Counted from the stretch's first letter, positions 45,755-58,090 are shown. The stretch: DNA of 64,000 bases from Diogma glabrata (GCA_963693315.1 OY856186.1:93833127-93897126); one strand, 5' to 3'. Notes: generated by a model not told the origin, from the sequence alone. A program made the numbers and translations.

Positions 45755-45914
45755 TTACATGTTTATATAGCGAGCCGCTTGATCCAAGACAGACGCCCGC
45801 TACAAACCGCCCCTAACATGGAGAACAGACGCTTGCTACACGTTTATATAGCGAGCCGCTTGATCCAAGACAGACGCCCGCTCCAAGCCGCCCCTAACAT
45901 GGAGAACAGACGCT
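45755..45914 (-). repeat. Two tandem ~80-bp units in the LINE 5' region
   Basis: Two units of about 80 bp, each containing GTTTATATAGCGAGCCGCTT then GATCCAAGACAGACGCCCGC, CGCCCCTAACATGGAGAACA and GACGCTTG, lie just upstream of the LINE start codon (minus strand). Tandem 5' repeats often act as promoters in LINEs. That is an inference here. The plus frame at 45713-45922 is a shadow. Confidence 0.85.
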
Positions 45915-45922
45915 TGAGTTGA

Positions 45923-46801
45923 TATCGTAAGGTCGACCAATTTAAATTTGAATTGTCTGATATTGGCAAACAGGTAAAGTGTCACAAAATTTTAATTTGA
46001 ACCAACGCAAATAGTTTAAATAAATAATATTATAATATCTTATTATATTATAATATATACAAATATAGAGAGAACATGAATTTAAAATTGTATGAAGAGA
46101 GACATAAAAAAGATCCATTGTTTGTCATATTCAATTGCTCCTTTTTCCATATTGATTTGTTTTTATTTACAATCACAAACTTTTTTATTAAATTATAAAT
46201 GAAACACAATTCTAAATAATTTAAAATGATAAAAAATATTAAATGTTTTCTTCATAGTTGTGCTAATTTTTATAAAATTAATGAAAATAATCACGAGAGT
46301 AATTTAAATTTATTGAGTTATTTTCGGTGATAATTTAAGTCAAATATTTTATAAAGCACAAGCAATATTTCTAACAACACGATTAAATATTTAGGTTATG
46401 TAATTAACTTCAAAGTATATTATGAACATTTGCAATCAAACTTTATTCATTTTGGACAAATTTATTTTTGACGCTGTAGATATTTTTGTCAATTCTGATA
46501 TAAATAGATGAAATACCAAATATATTATATATATTTTAATTTTAATTATTAATATTATTTTTTACCTCTACATAAATTTTATGAAAATTGTTCGATAGCT
46601 GCTGAATAAGCTGCAATCTCCCTTCAAACAAGGTGTATCTTTATCTTTATGTAACATTAACGAAGGAACTTTTTCATAAAATTTTTCTAAGTCATGATAG
46701 ACATGATTAGACTTTATTAATTTCCTCAATTCACTCAATTTTATGGTCGAGTTTCACTTGAAGACTTATTTTAATCGATTTAGTTTTATATGGGTTATCA
46801 G
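45923..46801. other. AT-rich stretch with a dispersed repeat copy
   Basis: 46190-46450 (CATAGTTGTGCTAATTTTTA, then GAGTAATTTAAATTTATTG, ACACGA..AAATATTTA and TTCAAAGTATATTATGAA) is about 80 percent similar by eye to 55640-55870. It is therefore a copy of an unnamed dispersed repeat. The rest shows nothing. Confidence 0.6.
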
Positions 46802-49317
46802 TAGGGTTTCTCAAACGGGATCCCGGGATCCCGTTTTCCCGGGATCCCGGGGTAAATTTTCATCCCGTTTTCCCGGGATTTCATCACGGGATCCCGGGTA
46901 TCCCGCTAATTTTTATTAACATTTTTTTGTACTTTTTTCAAAGATATTAAAAGTTTTCTCACTCGAAAATCGAGTAGTTTTTAATTCTTTTCTCTCTGTA
47001 GTAATTAATTTCGTTCAAAATTAGGAAAATGTTTTTTTTGACACATATGATATCATGGTTTTTACACACTTTTATTTAACTTGACTCTTGAGAGCTTTGA
47101 TGGGTGGAATTTTGTGATTCATTATTCAGTAACTTCCCATTATGTGATTGATCCCAAATCGAAAAGACAAGTTTGTTGAAGCAGTCAGTACGTATTTCTA
47201 AAACTTTTAAAGCAAAAAACTTTATAAATCTGAAGAAAAAAAATTCAAATTTTTCTTCATTCTGAAAGACCTAAATTAATTTCACTGAAATCCTCATCCT
47301 CTGGTTGACTTATTTTGAGCGAAGGAATTTTGGTAATACTATGTATATCATTATAATCATAGACATCATACATGTTTGTGTCATCTCATATGGATAAAAG
47401 GCCTTACATTATAAATAATGAACTCAAAAAAAAAATAAAAGCATGACATTTCGTTCAAAGCTTATAGACCTTTTTCCTTAAAGTTCAAATCGTTATTTTG
47501 GTGTATTTGACAGATTACATACAGCAATGATAATTAAAAATCAGTTATTATGTATGAAAATATGAAAATCCATAAAATCTGAATGCCCATTTACCGCGCT
47601 GAAATTTTGCTCATACTGAGTATCTCATTATAATAGAGGACATATTACACATTTTTGTCATTTTTATATGAAAAAATGGCCTTAAATTGTTAATAATGAG
47701 TGATTTGTATTTCGAAAATTTTAAATAATTGTTATTTCTTCTAAATCCAGATTGTTTTGTGTTCTCGTTAAGTTTTTTTTACTATAGTTGCATAATTATT
47801 ATTTTTTCAATACATTTTAATACATAATTAATGATTTCTAATTATCATTGCTGTATGTAATCTGTCAATTACATACAGTAATATAACGATTCGAATTTTA
47901 AGGAAAAAGCTTTATAATACAGACCTTTTTTCCGAAAAAACTTGACATTTGGGCGAAATCTCATATTTAATAATTTATGTACAACTTAAAATTAATACAA
48001 TGAGCAAAGAAACGTACTAAAATTTTACACTGGAATTTTACATAACAAAATTACAATTGTTATAGTGCAATTAACCTTATTAAAATTTACGTTAAATTTC
48101 AAAGAATATTAAATTTTCGGTAAGTGATTTAATTGCTAGTTTTACTTATGGTGTATTTTCTGTGAAATAATGTGGTTAACTTATTTGTAGGTAAAATTAT
48201 ATAACTAAAAACTCTAAAATAAAAAAATAAATAAAAAAAATTTAAAAAACACACTTTTTGAAAAACGAACTAAAAAGTAGAAAATAAATTTTGCATTAAC
48301 ACCAGCGTTATGTCTGTTATAATTATATTTCCTTTGAAATTGTTAGAAGAAAAAATATTTAAATGGTATTTAACACATCTTAGCATAGATGCAAATATTA
48401 AATTTTTGACTAATTTAAAATGTTAATTTTCGATTGACAAACAGTTTTCCGTTCCCATTTGTTACATAAAATAAAAGTGGGCGGCGCATTCAGAAAGGAA
48501 AGGGAATAAACGTTGGTAGTCTCTCTTGTTAGAGATTAACATAGAATACATTTGTTCCTTTTCTTTATTAATGTATGCGTCACCCACTTTTATTTTATGT
48601 AACAAATGGGAACGGAAAACTTTGTCAATCGAAAATTAGCATTTTTAATTAGTCAAAAGTTTAATATTTGCATCTATGCTAAGATGTGTTAAATACCATT
48701 TAAATATTTTTTCTTCTAACAATTTCAAAGGAAATATAATTATAACAGACATAACGCTGGTGTTAATGCAAAATTTCTTTTCTACTTTTTAGTTCGTTTT
48801 TCAAAAAGTGTGTTTTTTAAATTTTTTTTATTTTTGTATGTTTTTTTTGACACATATAAACACAACAAATTAAAACAATAAAACTTAAAATAGGTAGATT
48901 TTTTTGAGAAATCTTCCTAAAACTTGCGCTTCATTTCTCTTAAATTATGTTTAATGGTTCTCTTGGACGGATGGTGTTCGATGGATGGTTCAATGGACGT
49001 TTCGTCACGAAAATTCGGACAAAATTGAGTGATGGCGCCATTGACAGCCTAGTTTTTTGAAAAATTGTTTAAAAATTAGTATTATGAATTTATTTTTGTT
49101 TTGTTTTTATGTATTCTTTTTTATTTAATTTTTGAAGTTTTTTTAATTAAAAATAATTTAAATTTAAAAATCAATAGTGCATTTTTTGTGTTGTTTTAAT
49201 TTTACACATTTTTCTAGCTTTTTAGCGTTTCCCGGGATTTCCCGGGATCCCGGGAATTTAATATTTTTTGTCCCGGCTTCCCGGGATTTGAATTTCTACG
49301 GGAAATGAGAAACCCTA
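46802..49317. mobile_element. hAT element with CCCGGGATCCCGGG-rich ends
   Basis: The ends are TAGGGTTTCTCA (46802) and TGAGAAACCCTA (to 49317). They are flanked by a perfect 8-bp duplication, GTTATCAG (46794-46801 and 49318-49325). Both subterminal regions are crowded with CGGGATCCCGGGA and CCCGGGATTTC words, likely transposase binding sites. The 2.5-kb interior has no long open frame. It holds two further inverted pairs (47455-47570 with 47815-47925, and the palindrome at 48228-48836). It is therefore non-autonomous and composite. Confidence 0.93.
48228..48836. repeat. Palindromic element nested in the hAT
   Basis: The arms 48228-48492 and 48570-48836 are inverted copies, with one partner of each pair being AACACACTTTTTGAAAAACG, GCATTAACACCAGCGTTATG, CATCTTAGCATAGATGCAAA and GTTACATAAAATAAAAGTGG. 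The loop also pairs partly (AAAGGAAAGGGAATAAA against TTTGTTCCTTTTCTTTA). Identity of the arms is high, with a few indels. It is probably a younger foldback inserted in the hAT. Confidence 0.9.
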
Positions 49318-49429
49318 GTTATCAGCCCATATTTTTTCCCATTTATCAACTATATTAGTTGACTATCGGTTAATTGAAAAACCGGTGTGTTGGAAGTTGT
49401 TGATTTTTTCCTTCAAAACGCTTTGATGT

Positions 49430-49500
49430 AGATTAGATGCGAACCCGGGTCCTCCGAGTTTGAAGTCCAGCGTGCTACAACTAGGCCACTCAAACCGCAA
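49430..49500 (-). repeat. tRNA-derived SINE head (candidate)
   Basis: On the minus strand, GTTTGAGTGGCCTAGTTGTA then GCACGCTGGACTTC and CCCGGGTTCGCATC have the layout of a tRNA's internal promoter. TGGCCTAGTTGTAGC fits an A box, and GGGTTCGCATC fits a B box at normal spacing. The acceptor stem does not close, so it is not a functional tRNA. A tRNA-derived SINE head or a decayed tRNA are the two readings. Confidence 0.5.
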
Positions 49501-50170
49501 AACAATAGATTTATACTTTTATACGTTATCGTTGTTATTCGTTAAAGATTCTATCTTATAAAACTATTTCATCTATTTATTATTATTTCCCTTAATGGTT
49601 TTTATATTCACAATTATTCTTCAGTTATAATAACTCTATTACACTTATAATCATTTCTTTCAATTATTTTATTTAACTTGTAACACTGTAAATTTTTAAC
49701 GCACTTGTATAACTGTTGTAATTAAAAACTGTTAGTACCACTGACAATTTAATACTGAATGAAAATCCCTAGCACGACCTCTTATATTATATACTAGACG
49801 AAATAATATCGATATCTCTACAAAATTCTAGATAACAACCGTCCACTTATCAAAAAAAATAAAATAACACGATCGTAAAATGTTGGCACATAGCGAAATC
49901 TATATTCTTTTTAATTTGTAATAGACTGCGTTTACTTTCTTATAGGACACACAACAATTTCCTGTTACGTGTTATTTTGTTTTTGTTAAATTTTTTTTAT
50001 TTAGGTGTTTTATATTGTTTTAGTGGAAACATTTTCTCTAATGAGTATTTTCTAGAACGATGTTCTTTTGTACATCGTACTCTATAATCGTCACAATATA
50101 AAATATGACTCATTAAAAGAAAATGCAATTTTAGTTTAAACAATTCGAATTTAATTATTTCATATAATTA
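49501..50170. other. AT-rich non-coding stretch
   Basis: Nothing that I can support. Confidence 0.45.
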
Positions 50171-50779
50171 TACCCGAGAAGAAATTAGTCAGAGAAGGTC
50201 CTGGTCAGTCCAGAAAGGGTAAGCCTTATTAGGGAAATCTGATGTGGTACTGTTCCGAGCCTGATTTACAATACACTTTTAGGGTTAATCTTATTTGAAT
50301 TTATCAGACCATAATTTGGTTTTTCGTATTTGACCCTTAGCTGAAATTTCAATTGGTTAAAATTCACTAGAGTATTATCCATTTTAGAAAAATATAGTTA
50401 AAATCGTTTCATGTATGTTTTAGTTATCGCTTCTCAGCTGAAAGACTATAATAATAGTGATTAAGGTGGTATGTGATTTAATTTTTTGTATTACAATTTT
50501 TTTATTTTATTTTAATTAATTTGTGTATATAATATATAAATATATATCAGGATCTTGTCCGGATATCCCAATAAGGGTCTGATGCGATTATCCCAGTCAG
50601 GGTCTGATCCGATTATCCCAATCAGTATCTGATCCGGCAATGCCTATCAGGACCTGATAGGGAAAAAGCGTTACACTCATGATCAGGGCCTAATCAGGCT
50701 GCCGTACCAATGCCTGATCCGGACTAGGGCAAACCTGAGCAGGATCTTATTTGAGCCCTGACAAATTTCTGCTCGGGTA
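50171..50779. mobile_element. Complete CCGAGCAGAAATT-type non-autonomous element
   Basis: The left end TACCCGAGAAGAAATTAGTC and the right end (minus strand) TACCCGAGCAGAAATTTGTC make inverted ends of at least 16 bp. The right half is full of CCTGATC, ATCCCAATCAG and GATCCG repeats. Other copies are 16603-18345 (interrupted) and 35077-35197 (partial). The interior block CACTAGAGTATTATCC...TTAGTTATCG is shared with 33349-34391. A target duplication was not clear. Confidence 0.85.
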
Positions 50780-51309
50780 ATTTACAAAATTGATGGTTAG
50801 AATTCATTTTGTGTTGTTTTGTTTATAATCATTTAAGACCATTGAAAATTTTTGAGAACAACTAAAAGTAAGTAAGAAAGTAATTGGAATTTTTTCAATT
50901 GATAGGTATAGTTGGAAGTTTGTCAGATGAAAACTCCACTTCTCCTTTTATACGTGTTTCGGATGAATCCAAACCTTTCTCTTCAGTACCTTGTTCGAAT
51001 ACTTAGGCAGACACACTATTAATAACGCCACAGAGGCGATGACTATTATCATTATCATTATGGGACCCTTTTGGAATAAACCTTAATAGAATGCAATTTA
51101 AATCATCCAAATCGAACGAGTCTTTTTGAGAAATCGGTGAACATTCATAAAAAAACCCACAATGAAACACAGAACCTCCTTCTTTTTTGAAGTCGGATAG
51201 AAAGAAGACATGACTCTGGATTGAAAACTTAAGTCGAAAAAATTTGTTCTACACAAAAGAGTTCAGAAAAATATACTGGTAACTTGCACTATAAATTCTG
51301 TGTTATTTA
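50780..51309. other. AT-rich non-coding stretch
   Basis: Nothing coding that I can support. Confidence 0.45.
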
Positions 51310-51897
51310 TAGAGACGGAAACCGATTCGTTTGAACCAAACCAAAACCACTGAACCACCAAACCCTTTTAAAAATGATTTGATTGAACCAAATCAAAACC
51401 AAACCAATTTTTTAAATAATAGTTGAACCGAACCATAAACCAATGCTTTTTTCTGTTTGGTTTATGGTTCGGTTTTATAGTTAAAAAATTTGTTCTATTA
51501 CCTACAAAAATTAAAAAAATCTTCTCAGTTCTTTTTATAAGTACTACATTTTGAAACTACACCAAGTGAGTCTGTAGGATCGAGGTTTATCGATGGTCGG
51601 AACAGGATTAGAATCCTTTGCCTACGTGTTATAAGACAAGTGTGTCCACTAATGCAACTTATTAGTAGAATAAAGCTGTTTTTATTTGAATATCGAGAAT
51701 TAATAAAGAATAAAAATGTAAATCTAAATTCTGAATCTGAACCAAAACCGAACCAAACCCAAACCAAAACCAAAAAGTTATATAGTCTTTAAACCAAAAC
51801 CATGTTTTGAAATATCAAGAAACATAAACCAAACCAAAAACCATAATAAAAATTTGTTATTAAACCAACTGAAAAAAATCTTTGGTTTCCATCTCTG
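51310..51897. mobile_element. hAT-like MITE with AACCAAACC subterminal repeats
   Basis: The ends are TAGAGACGGAAACC and, reversed, CAGAGATGGAAACC. The flanks GTTATTTA (51302-51309) and GTTTTTTA (51898-51905) match in 7 of 8 bases, consistent with an 8-bp hAT duplication. Both ends and an inner palindrome (AACCGAACCATAAACCA against TTTGGTTTATGGTTCGGTTT) consist of ACCAAA/ACCGAA words. The minus-strand 82-codon frame at 51525-51773 is a by-product of the repeats. Confidence 0.85.
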
Positions 51898-52176
51898 GTT
51901 TTTTATAGATAATAAATTGCTTGTTTATCATCAAACTTTGTGACCAGTATCAAGTATGCATATTTCTTTTATGGGCTATACCAAGAAAAGAAGCGTAAAA
52001 CTAATAAAAACGTCCCAAAACGAAGATAACAAATGATATGTTTCTTATACATTCAAAGATGCGGAAAACGTCAGAGAAGAATAAATTTCAAGAATAAAGT
52101 CACTGCAGGTACAAAACTATAGTGGTTTACATCCCATCAATCACGACGATAGTATGTTGAAACATGACAAATCAAC
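51898..52176. other. Spacer before the giant foldback, carrying its target duplication
   Basis: Non-coding. The last nine bases (52168-52176, CAAATCAAC) are the target duplication of the foldback that follows. Confidence 0.6.
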
Positions 52177-52790
52177 ACCTCTGTTCAGCTGGCCCCCCAC
52201 CACGCAAAAATAAAAACAAAATTAGCTCAGAATTAGGAGCTATTTAGGAGCTATTTAGGAGCTTTCAGAAAACGCAAGAATAAAATTTTGAACTCAACCC
52301 CCTAAGCAGAAATCTTCATTTGAAAGTGGGGGGGCTGAGTGAACGTTCACTCAGCCCCCCCACACCTCAAAAATAACCCTAGAGGATCGTAAATAGGCTC
52401 AGAATTAGGAGCTATTTAGGAGCTCTTAAGGCTGTATACTTTTGATTTTAGAGCTCCACCCCTAATTCTTAAAACAACCCCAAAACAGGTTTGGCCCCCC
52501 CACCATGCAAAAATCGAAAAAATTATATCTCAGAATTAGGAGCTATTTAGGAGCTTTCAAAAAACGCAAGAATAAAATTTTGAGCTCAACCCGCTAAGCA
52601 GAAATCTTCATTTGAAAATGGGGGGGCTGAGTGAGCGTTCACTCAGCCCCCCCCCACACCTTAAAAATAGCCGTAGGGGATCGTAAATAGGCTCAGAATT
52701 AGGAGCTATTTAGGAGCTCTTAAGGCTGTATACTTTTGATTTTAGAGCTCCACCCCTATTCTTAAAACTATCCCAAAACTAGTTTGAAAT
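52177..52790 (+). repeat. Left terminal modules of the foldback (two ~300-bp units)
   Basis: Each unit runs GGCCCCCCCACCA.GCAAAAAT, CTCAGAATTAGGAGCTATTT, AGGAGCTTTCA.AAAACGCA, a poly-G/CTGAGTGAACGTTCACTCAG/poly-C palindrome (52328-52361 and 52620-52655), GATCGTAAATAGGCTCAGAA and TTTTAGAGCTCCACCCCTA. The second unit repeats the first with few changes. Confidence 0.9.
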
Positions 52791-52959
52791 CGGAGATGAC
52801 ACATAAAAATAACATTAAATTAAAAATTTCTTTACTACATGTAATTCTTGAATTAAAAAAAACGTAAAAACAAGCAACTGTTTATTTATCAGTTGCAACC
52901 TTTTAAAAGAAAAACCACCCCTTGGGTCAAAAACGCATAAGGGAAGTATGTTAAACATA

Positions 52960-54922
52960 CTCGACACAAAAATATTTAAGGGTGCGGATAAAGTTCCGAT
53001 TTAGGAGCTTACTGAACATGTCATTTTTCATTTCTGATTTTCTACCCTTCAGAAAAGGCACCCCTTGTATCATACACGCATAAGGGAACTATGTTAAAGC
53101 ATAGAGTTACGGATCTTTTTATGTAGGTAAATGATTTTTCGATTTAGGAGCTTACTAAATATGTCACTCTATATTTCTGATTACAACCCTTTAAAAAAGC
53201 CACCCCTTGTACCATAAGCGCATAAGGGAACTATGTTAAAGCATAGAGATACTGATCGTGTTAAGTAGGTAAATCATTTTTTGATTTAGGAGTTTACTAT
53301 ATATGTAACTCTATATTTCTGATTGCAACCCTTTAGGAAAAGCCACCCCTTGTACCATACACGCATAAGGATGCTATGTTAAAGCATAGAGATTCGGATA
53401 GTTTTATTTAGGAAAATAATTTTTTGATTTAGGACCTTACTAAATATGTCATTCTATATTTATGATTGCAACCCTTTATAAAAACCAACCCCTTGTACCA
53501 TACACGCATAAGGGAACTATGTTAAAGCATAGAGATACTGATCGTGCTATGGAGGTTAATCATTTTCTTGATTTAGGACCTTACTAATATATCACTTTAT
53601 ATTTATGATTGCAACCCTTTAAAAAAGCCACCCCTTGTACCATACACGCGTAAGCGAACTATGTTGAAGTGTAGAGGTACGGATCGTTTTATGTAGGCAA
53701 ATAATTTTCGATTTAGGAGCTTAATGAATATGTCACTCTATATTTCTGATTGCAACCCTTTAGAAAGTGCCACCCCTCTTATCATATACGCGTAAGAGAA
53801 CTATTTTGTGGCATAGAGGTACGGATCGTTTTATGTAGGTAAATGATTTTCCGATTTAGGAGCCTCCTAAATAAGTTTATTTACGTTTCTGATTGCGACC
53901 TATTAGAAAAAGCCACCCCCTTGTACGATACACTCATAAGGAAACAATGTTAAAGCATAGAGATACTGATCGTGTTATGTAGGTTAATCATTTTTTGATT
54001 TAGGAGCTTACTAAATATGTCACTCTATATTTCTGATTGCAACCCTTTAGAAAAAGCCACCCCTTGTACCATACAAGGATAAGGGAATTATGTTAAAGCA
54101 TAGAGATACTGATCGTGTTATGTAAGTAAATGATTTTTCGATGTAGGAGCTTACTAAATATATCACTCTATATTTCTGATTGCAACCCTTAAGAAAAAGC
54201 CACCCCTAGTACCATACATGCGTAGGGGAAATATGGTCAAGCAAAGAGATACGGATCGTTTTTTGTAGGTCAATCATTTTTTAGATTTAGGAGCTTACTA
54301 AATATGTCACTCTATATTTTTGATTGCAACCCATAAGCAAAAGTCACCCCTTGTACCATACACGCGTAAGGGAACTTTGTTAAAGCGTAGAGATGCGGAT
54401 CGTGTTATATAAGTAAATGATTTTTCGATTTAGGAGCTTACTAAATATTTCACTATATATTTTTGATTGCAACCCTTTAGAAAAAGCCACCTCTTGTACC
54501 ATACACACGGTAGAGAACTATGTTGAAGCGTAGAGGTACAAATCGTTTTATGTAGGTAAATGATTTTTCGATTTAGGAGCTTACTAAATATGTCACTCTA
54601 TATTTCTGGTTTGCAACCGTTTAGAAAAAGCCACCTCTTGTACCATACACGCATATGAGAACTATGTTAAAGCATAGAGATATGAATCGTTTTATGTAGG
54701 TTAATCATTTTTCGATTTAGGAGCTTACTAAATCTGTCACTCTTTATTTCTGGTTTGCAACGCTTTAGAAAAAGTGCCACCCCTTGTACTATACACGCAT
54801 AAGGAGGCTATGTTAGAGCATAAAGATACTAATCGTTTCATGAAGGTAAGTGATTTTTCGATTTAGGAGCTAACTAAATATGTCAATCTTTATTTCTGAT
54901 TGCAACCCTTTAGAAAAAGTAC
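52960..54922 (+). repeat. Left array of ~143-bp units
   Basis: About 13-14 head-to-tail units contain GATTTAGGAGCTTACTAAAT then ATGTCACTCTATATTTCTGA, TTGCAACCCTTTAGAAAAAG, CCACCCCTTGTACCATACAC then GCATAAGGGAACTATG, and TAAAGCATAGAGATACTGAT then CGTGTTATGTAGGT. The spacing measured between successive TTAGGAG words is 142-143. Single-base and small indel differences distinguish the units. Confidence 0.92.
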
Positions 54923-55639
54923 GATACACGCAGAGGCGTCAATTGGGTAGGGCTGGGGGGGGGGCATTGGCCCCCCCCCCAAGGATCTGATACCATCAAT
55001 ACATCGATCAATAAAAGCATCCAACCGTGATAGAATTATGCACTATAAAAATTTCAATGCACTGTTATTTTGTAAATTCGTCTAATTTTTAGAAGATCTA
55101 CTTAACTAATATACCAATTTTATCGCATACTATTAATTGAAATATATCTGATAACATAATTATTACGTTACATTTTATTTTGGCCCGACTAAAGTACAGT
55201 TCACCGCAATATTCAAACCGTTATCGTTCTTTGTATCAAGGACTAGAGCGCCACCGATACGAAAGGCGATCGTATTGCTTCTAATCTTCTGAAGAAATCA
55301 GTTTTATAAACAAAACACGATCGTTAAGGTGCGCGGCATCACCGCTTTTAGAAGAACGATTGTGTTTTGTTTATAAGATATTCGTGTCTGAGCCAGAGGA
55401 AATAAAATATTTCATTAGTATAGGGTTCCTTGAGAGTTTATAGTGCAGTATTTAACATTCAAATTTCAATTGTTATTGGTAATTTTTATAAACTTAAAAG
55501 TAAGTACATGCAGGAGAGCACAACCTAATTATACCCCACTTATTTGGAGAACCCTGACTGTTTCGCCTTGTTTTTTATCTATTCATATTGTACAAACTTT
55601 ACAAGACTTTTTTAAAAACAATAAATTAAAAACAATTCT

Positions 55640-55870
55640 AAAATTTAAAATCCTATAACATATCAAAAGTTTTCTTGATAGTTGTGCTAATTTTTATAGA
55701 ATGAATGAAAATAATTACGGGAGTAATTTAAATTTATTGGGTTATTTCCAGTGATTTTATAATAGTGAATGTTTTATAATGGACAAGTAATATTTTCTAA
55801 CGACACGAACAAATATTTAAGTTATGTAAATATTTTCAAAGTATGTTATGAAAACTTGCTGACAAATTCT
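55640..55870 (+). repeat. Dispersed repeat, second copy
   Basis: It shares GATAGTTGTGCTAATTTTTA, GAATGAAAATAATTACGG, AGTAATTTAAATTTATTG.GT and TTCAAAGTAT.TTATGAA with 46190-46450. It is unnamed, with no coding content. Its presence in two DNA elements suggests it is either part of a family of element interiors or an independent repeat. Confidence 0.6.
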
Positions 55871-57529
55871 TTTCGCTATATGGACTTTAATTTTTAATTC
55901 ATAAAATAGCAAAAATTATGTGTTTGGTTGGTTATAATAAAATCCAAAACGTATTCTAAACGTCAATCTTTGTTCATTTTTTTATACAGTCACAGGGAGG
56001 GAGAAACTATTATTTTTTTGTGGTAGGTTTTTCTTATAGATTTAAAAGAAGCTCGCAATAATTGTACAATTTTGAATCAAATGAATAATTTACGCACGTT
56101 TATGGGTAGTAAACTGACCAGAAGTTCCACGCTGCGTGAAAATGTCACACATTTCATTGCGTTGTCCCACGGAGAAATCTGTCCCACGAAGCGTCCCACG
56201 AAACAAATAATTCCACCACATTTGCCCGCATTATCGAAATAATCAAAAAACCTTATATCTACCTATACAGTTTGCGCAATATCTTAGTCAAAGCAATGGA
56301 TTCACAGTTTTTTCTTGCAGTTTGTATAATTTTATGTATATGTTGATTTGACCATATTGAGAGAACAAACCAGTGCAATATTTTTTTTACTAAAATAGTG
56401 TTTCAACTATAATTTTCTTAGAAATACTAAACTTATTTATTTCACTTCAATAATTTACATATCTTTTAATGTCTAACAGATCTACCTCAGCGAAAAGGTT
56501 TCTTTGTTTATAGAAACATCTCCACGGTGTATATACGAGAGTTCGAAAGTATATTATGAAAAATACAATACAAAATATTTTACTTAAAAAGACACAGTTT
56601 TGCGTATAAATTCATAAAAATTTAAATTTTTAAACCAGAGTTTACAATTTTCCTTTATTCGAGCACTCATTTCAATCCTTTGAAATAATATTCAAAAATT
56701 AAAATCTTCGTAATTTGAATATCGTTCATACTCGTAAGAGTAAAATTTTTGTTTTTTCGATTTTACTCCTTCGGAGCAGATTACATTTTCCTGTTCTTTC
56801 ATTCGATTTGCAAAAGAAGAAAATTAGTCACTTACGTCATCCTTTATATTCATTTTTCTAACAATACATGAATAATTGAACGAATCATTCGAAGCATGTT
56901 ACGTTGGAAAGCATCAAATTTGACGCAAAAATAAATGTTTTGAGTATTTGAAAGAAAATATTTATTTCAATTTAGTAGCAAGAATGATATTTTATTATTT
57001 TTACTCCTGTATGCGAGAGTGTTATATTTTTTTTAAGCTACGCATTCTGAAAGAACAAAGTAAAGGGGTGGTATAGGTAGTGTTTCAAACTCTGTTTAAA
57101 ACACACTTTAACTAGGTAGCTCAAAAGTAATATTATTTTTTTCTAATTTTTAATTTTTTTTCTCAATAAAGAACAAACAAAGTAAACAGCATAAAAACTT
57201 GATAAATGGTATAGATTTGCAAAAGATAGAACGAGAGGTATACTGTATACCTCTTATACTTACAGAATACAGAAAAGATATTAATTATTTAGTAAAATTA
57301 AAATAAATTGTTTCAATTGTTGTGCAGTCTTTACTTGTGTAACAAAAGTTTTAAGCTACTATAAAAGGTAAATCTATACTCATTTTTAAAATTATATTTA
57401 AAAAGTTCTCCTGCAAATCAAGACGGATAGAAAACGTTTACGTAAATTCTAATACGATATTGAATTGGACTATCGCTTTATAAAAAAATCAAAATAAAAC
57501 GACGCAAAAGTTTAGTGTATTACCAGTCG

Positions 57530-58090
57530 GAGTGAATTTGCATATTAGCAGTGGACATTATGATATTAAAAGACATATAGATACAGATAAACATAAAAAA
57601 GCGTTGCTATAGGCCGCCAGCTCCAGTAGCTTAAACAAGTTTTGTTGTTATTTAACATTGACAAAATGTTAGTTGCAATTTGCGCTGATAACACGAACAC
57701 CAATTTTAGTGGTGTCACGTCAAGGGGTGAAAATTTAAAAACAAGCTAAACTCGAATTTGAACCAGAGTGTATTGGGTATTGGATTCGCAGCTCATATTC
57801 TAAATAATGCAATAAGAAATGCTGTTGATTTAAATGGCAGGGTTATTTTACTGTAAATTTGGATATTTTACTGTCCTTACTGAAGACGTTGAAGGAGTTC
57901 TGCGGCAAAAGTAATGTCGAACATAACCAACTTATTGGATACAGTGAAACTCGCTGGCTGGCGGTAATGCCAGCACTAGAAAGAATTTAGACAATGTACC
58001 AACCACTGCAAGCACATTTCCTAACGGTTGAATGTCCAATTAAAATAAAAGAATTTTTTGAAGAATTAAATAGTAAACAAATAGTAAAGG
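57530..58090 (+). pseudogene. hAT transposase relic
   Basis: Across frame breaks the plus strand gives HYDIKRHIDTDKHKKAL (the tail of a BED-type zinc-finger region), LVAICADNTNTNFSGV, RGENLKTKLNSNLNQSVL, IGFAAHILNNAIRNAVDL and NQLIGYSETRWLAVMPALER, then PLQAHFLTVECPIKIKEFFE. These match the D-N/TRWLSLLPA blocks of hAT transposases related to ZBED5/ZNF862-like genes. The catalytic-core region around ADNTNTN survives as text, but stops and at least three frameshifts make it dead, and the C-terminal dimerisation block was not found. Confidence 0.85.

Noticed and set aside
49437..49498. Functional tRNA gene
   Set aside because: Internal promoter-like boxes are present, but the acceptor stem does not pair.
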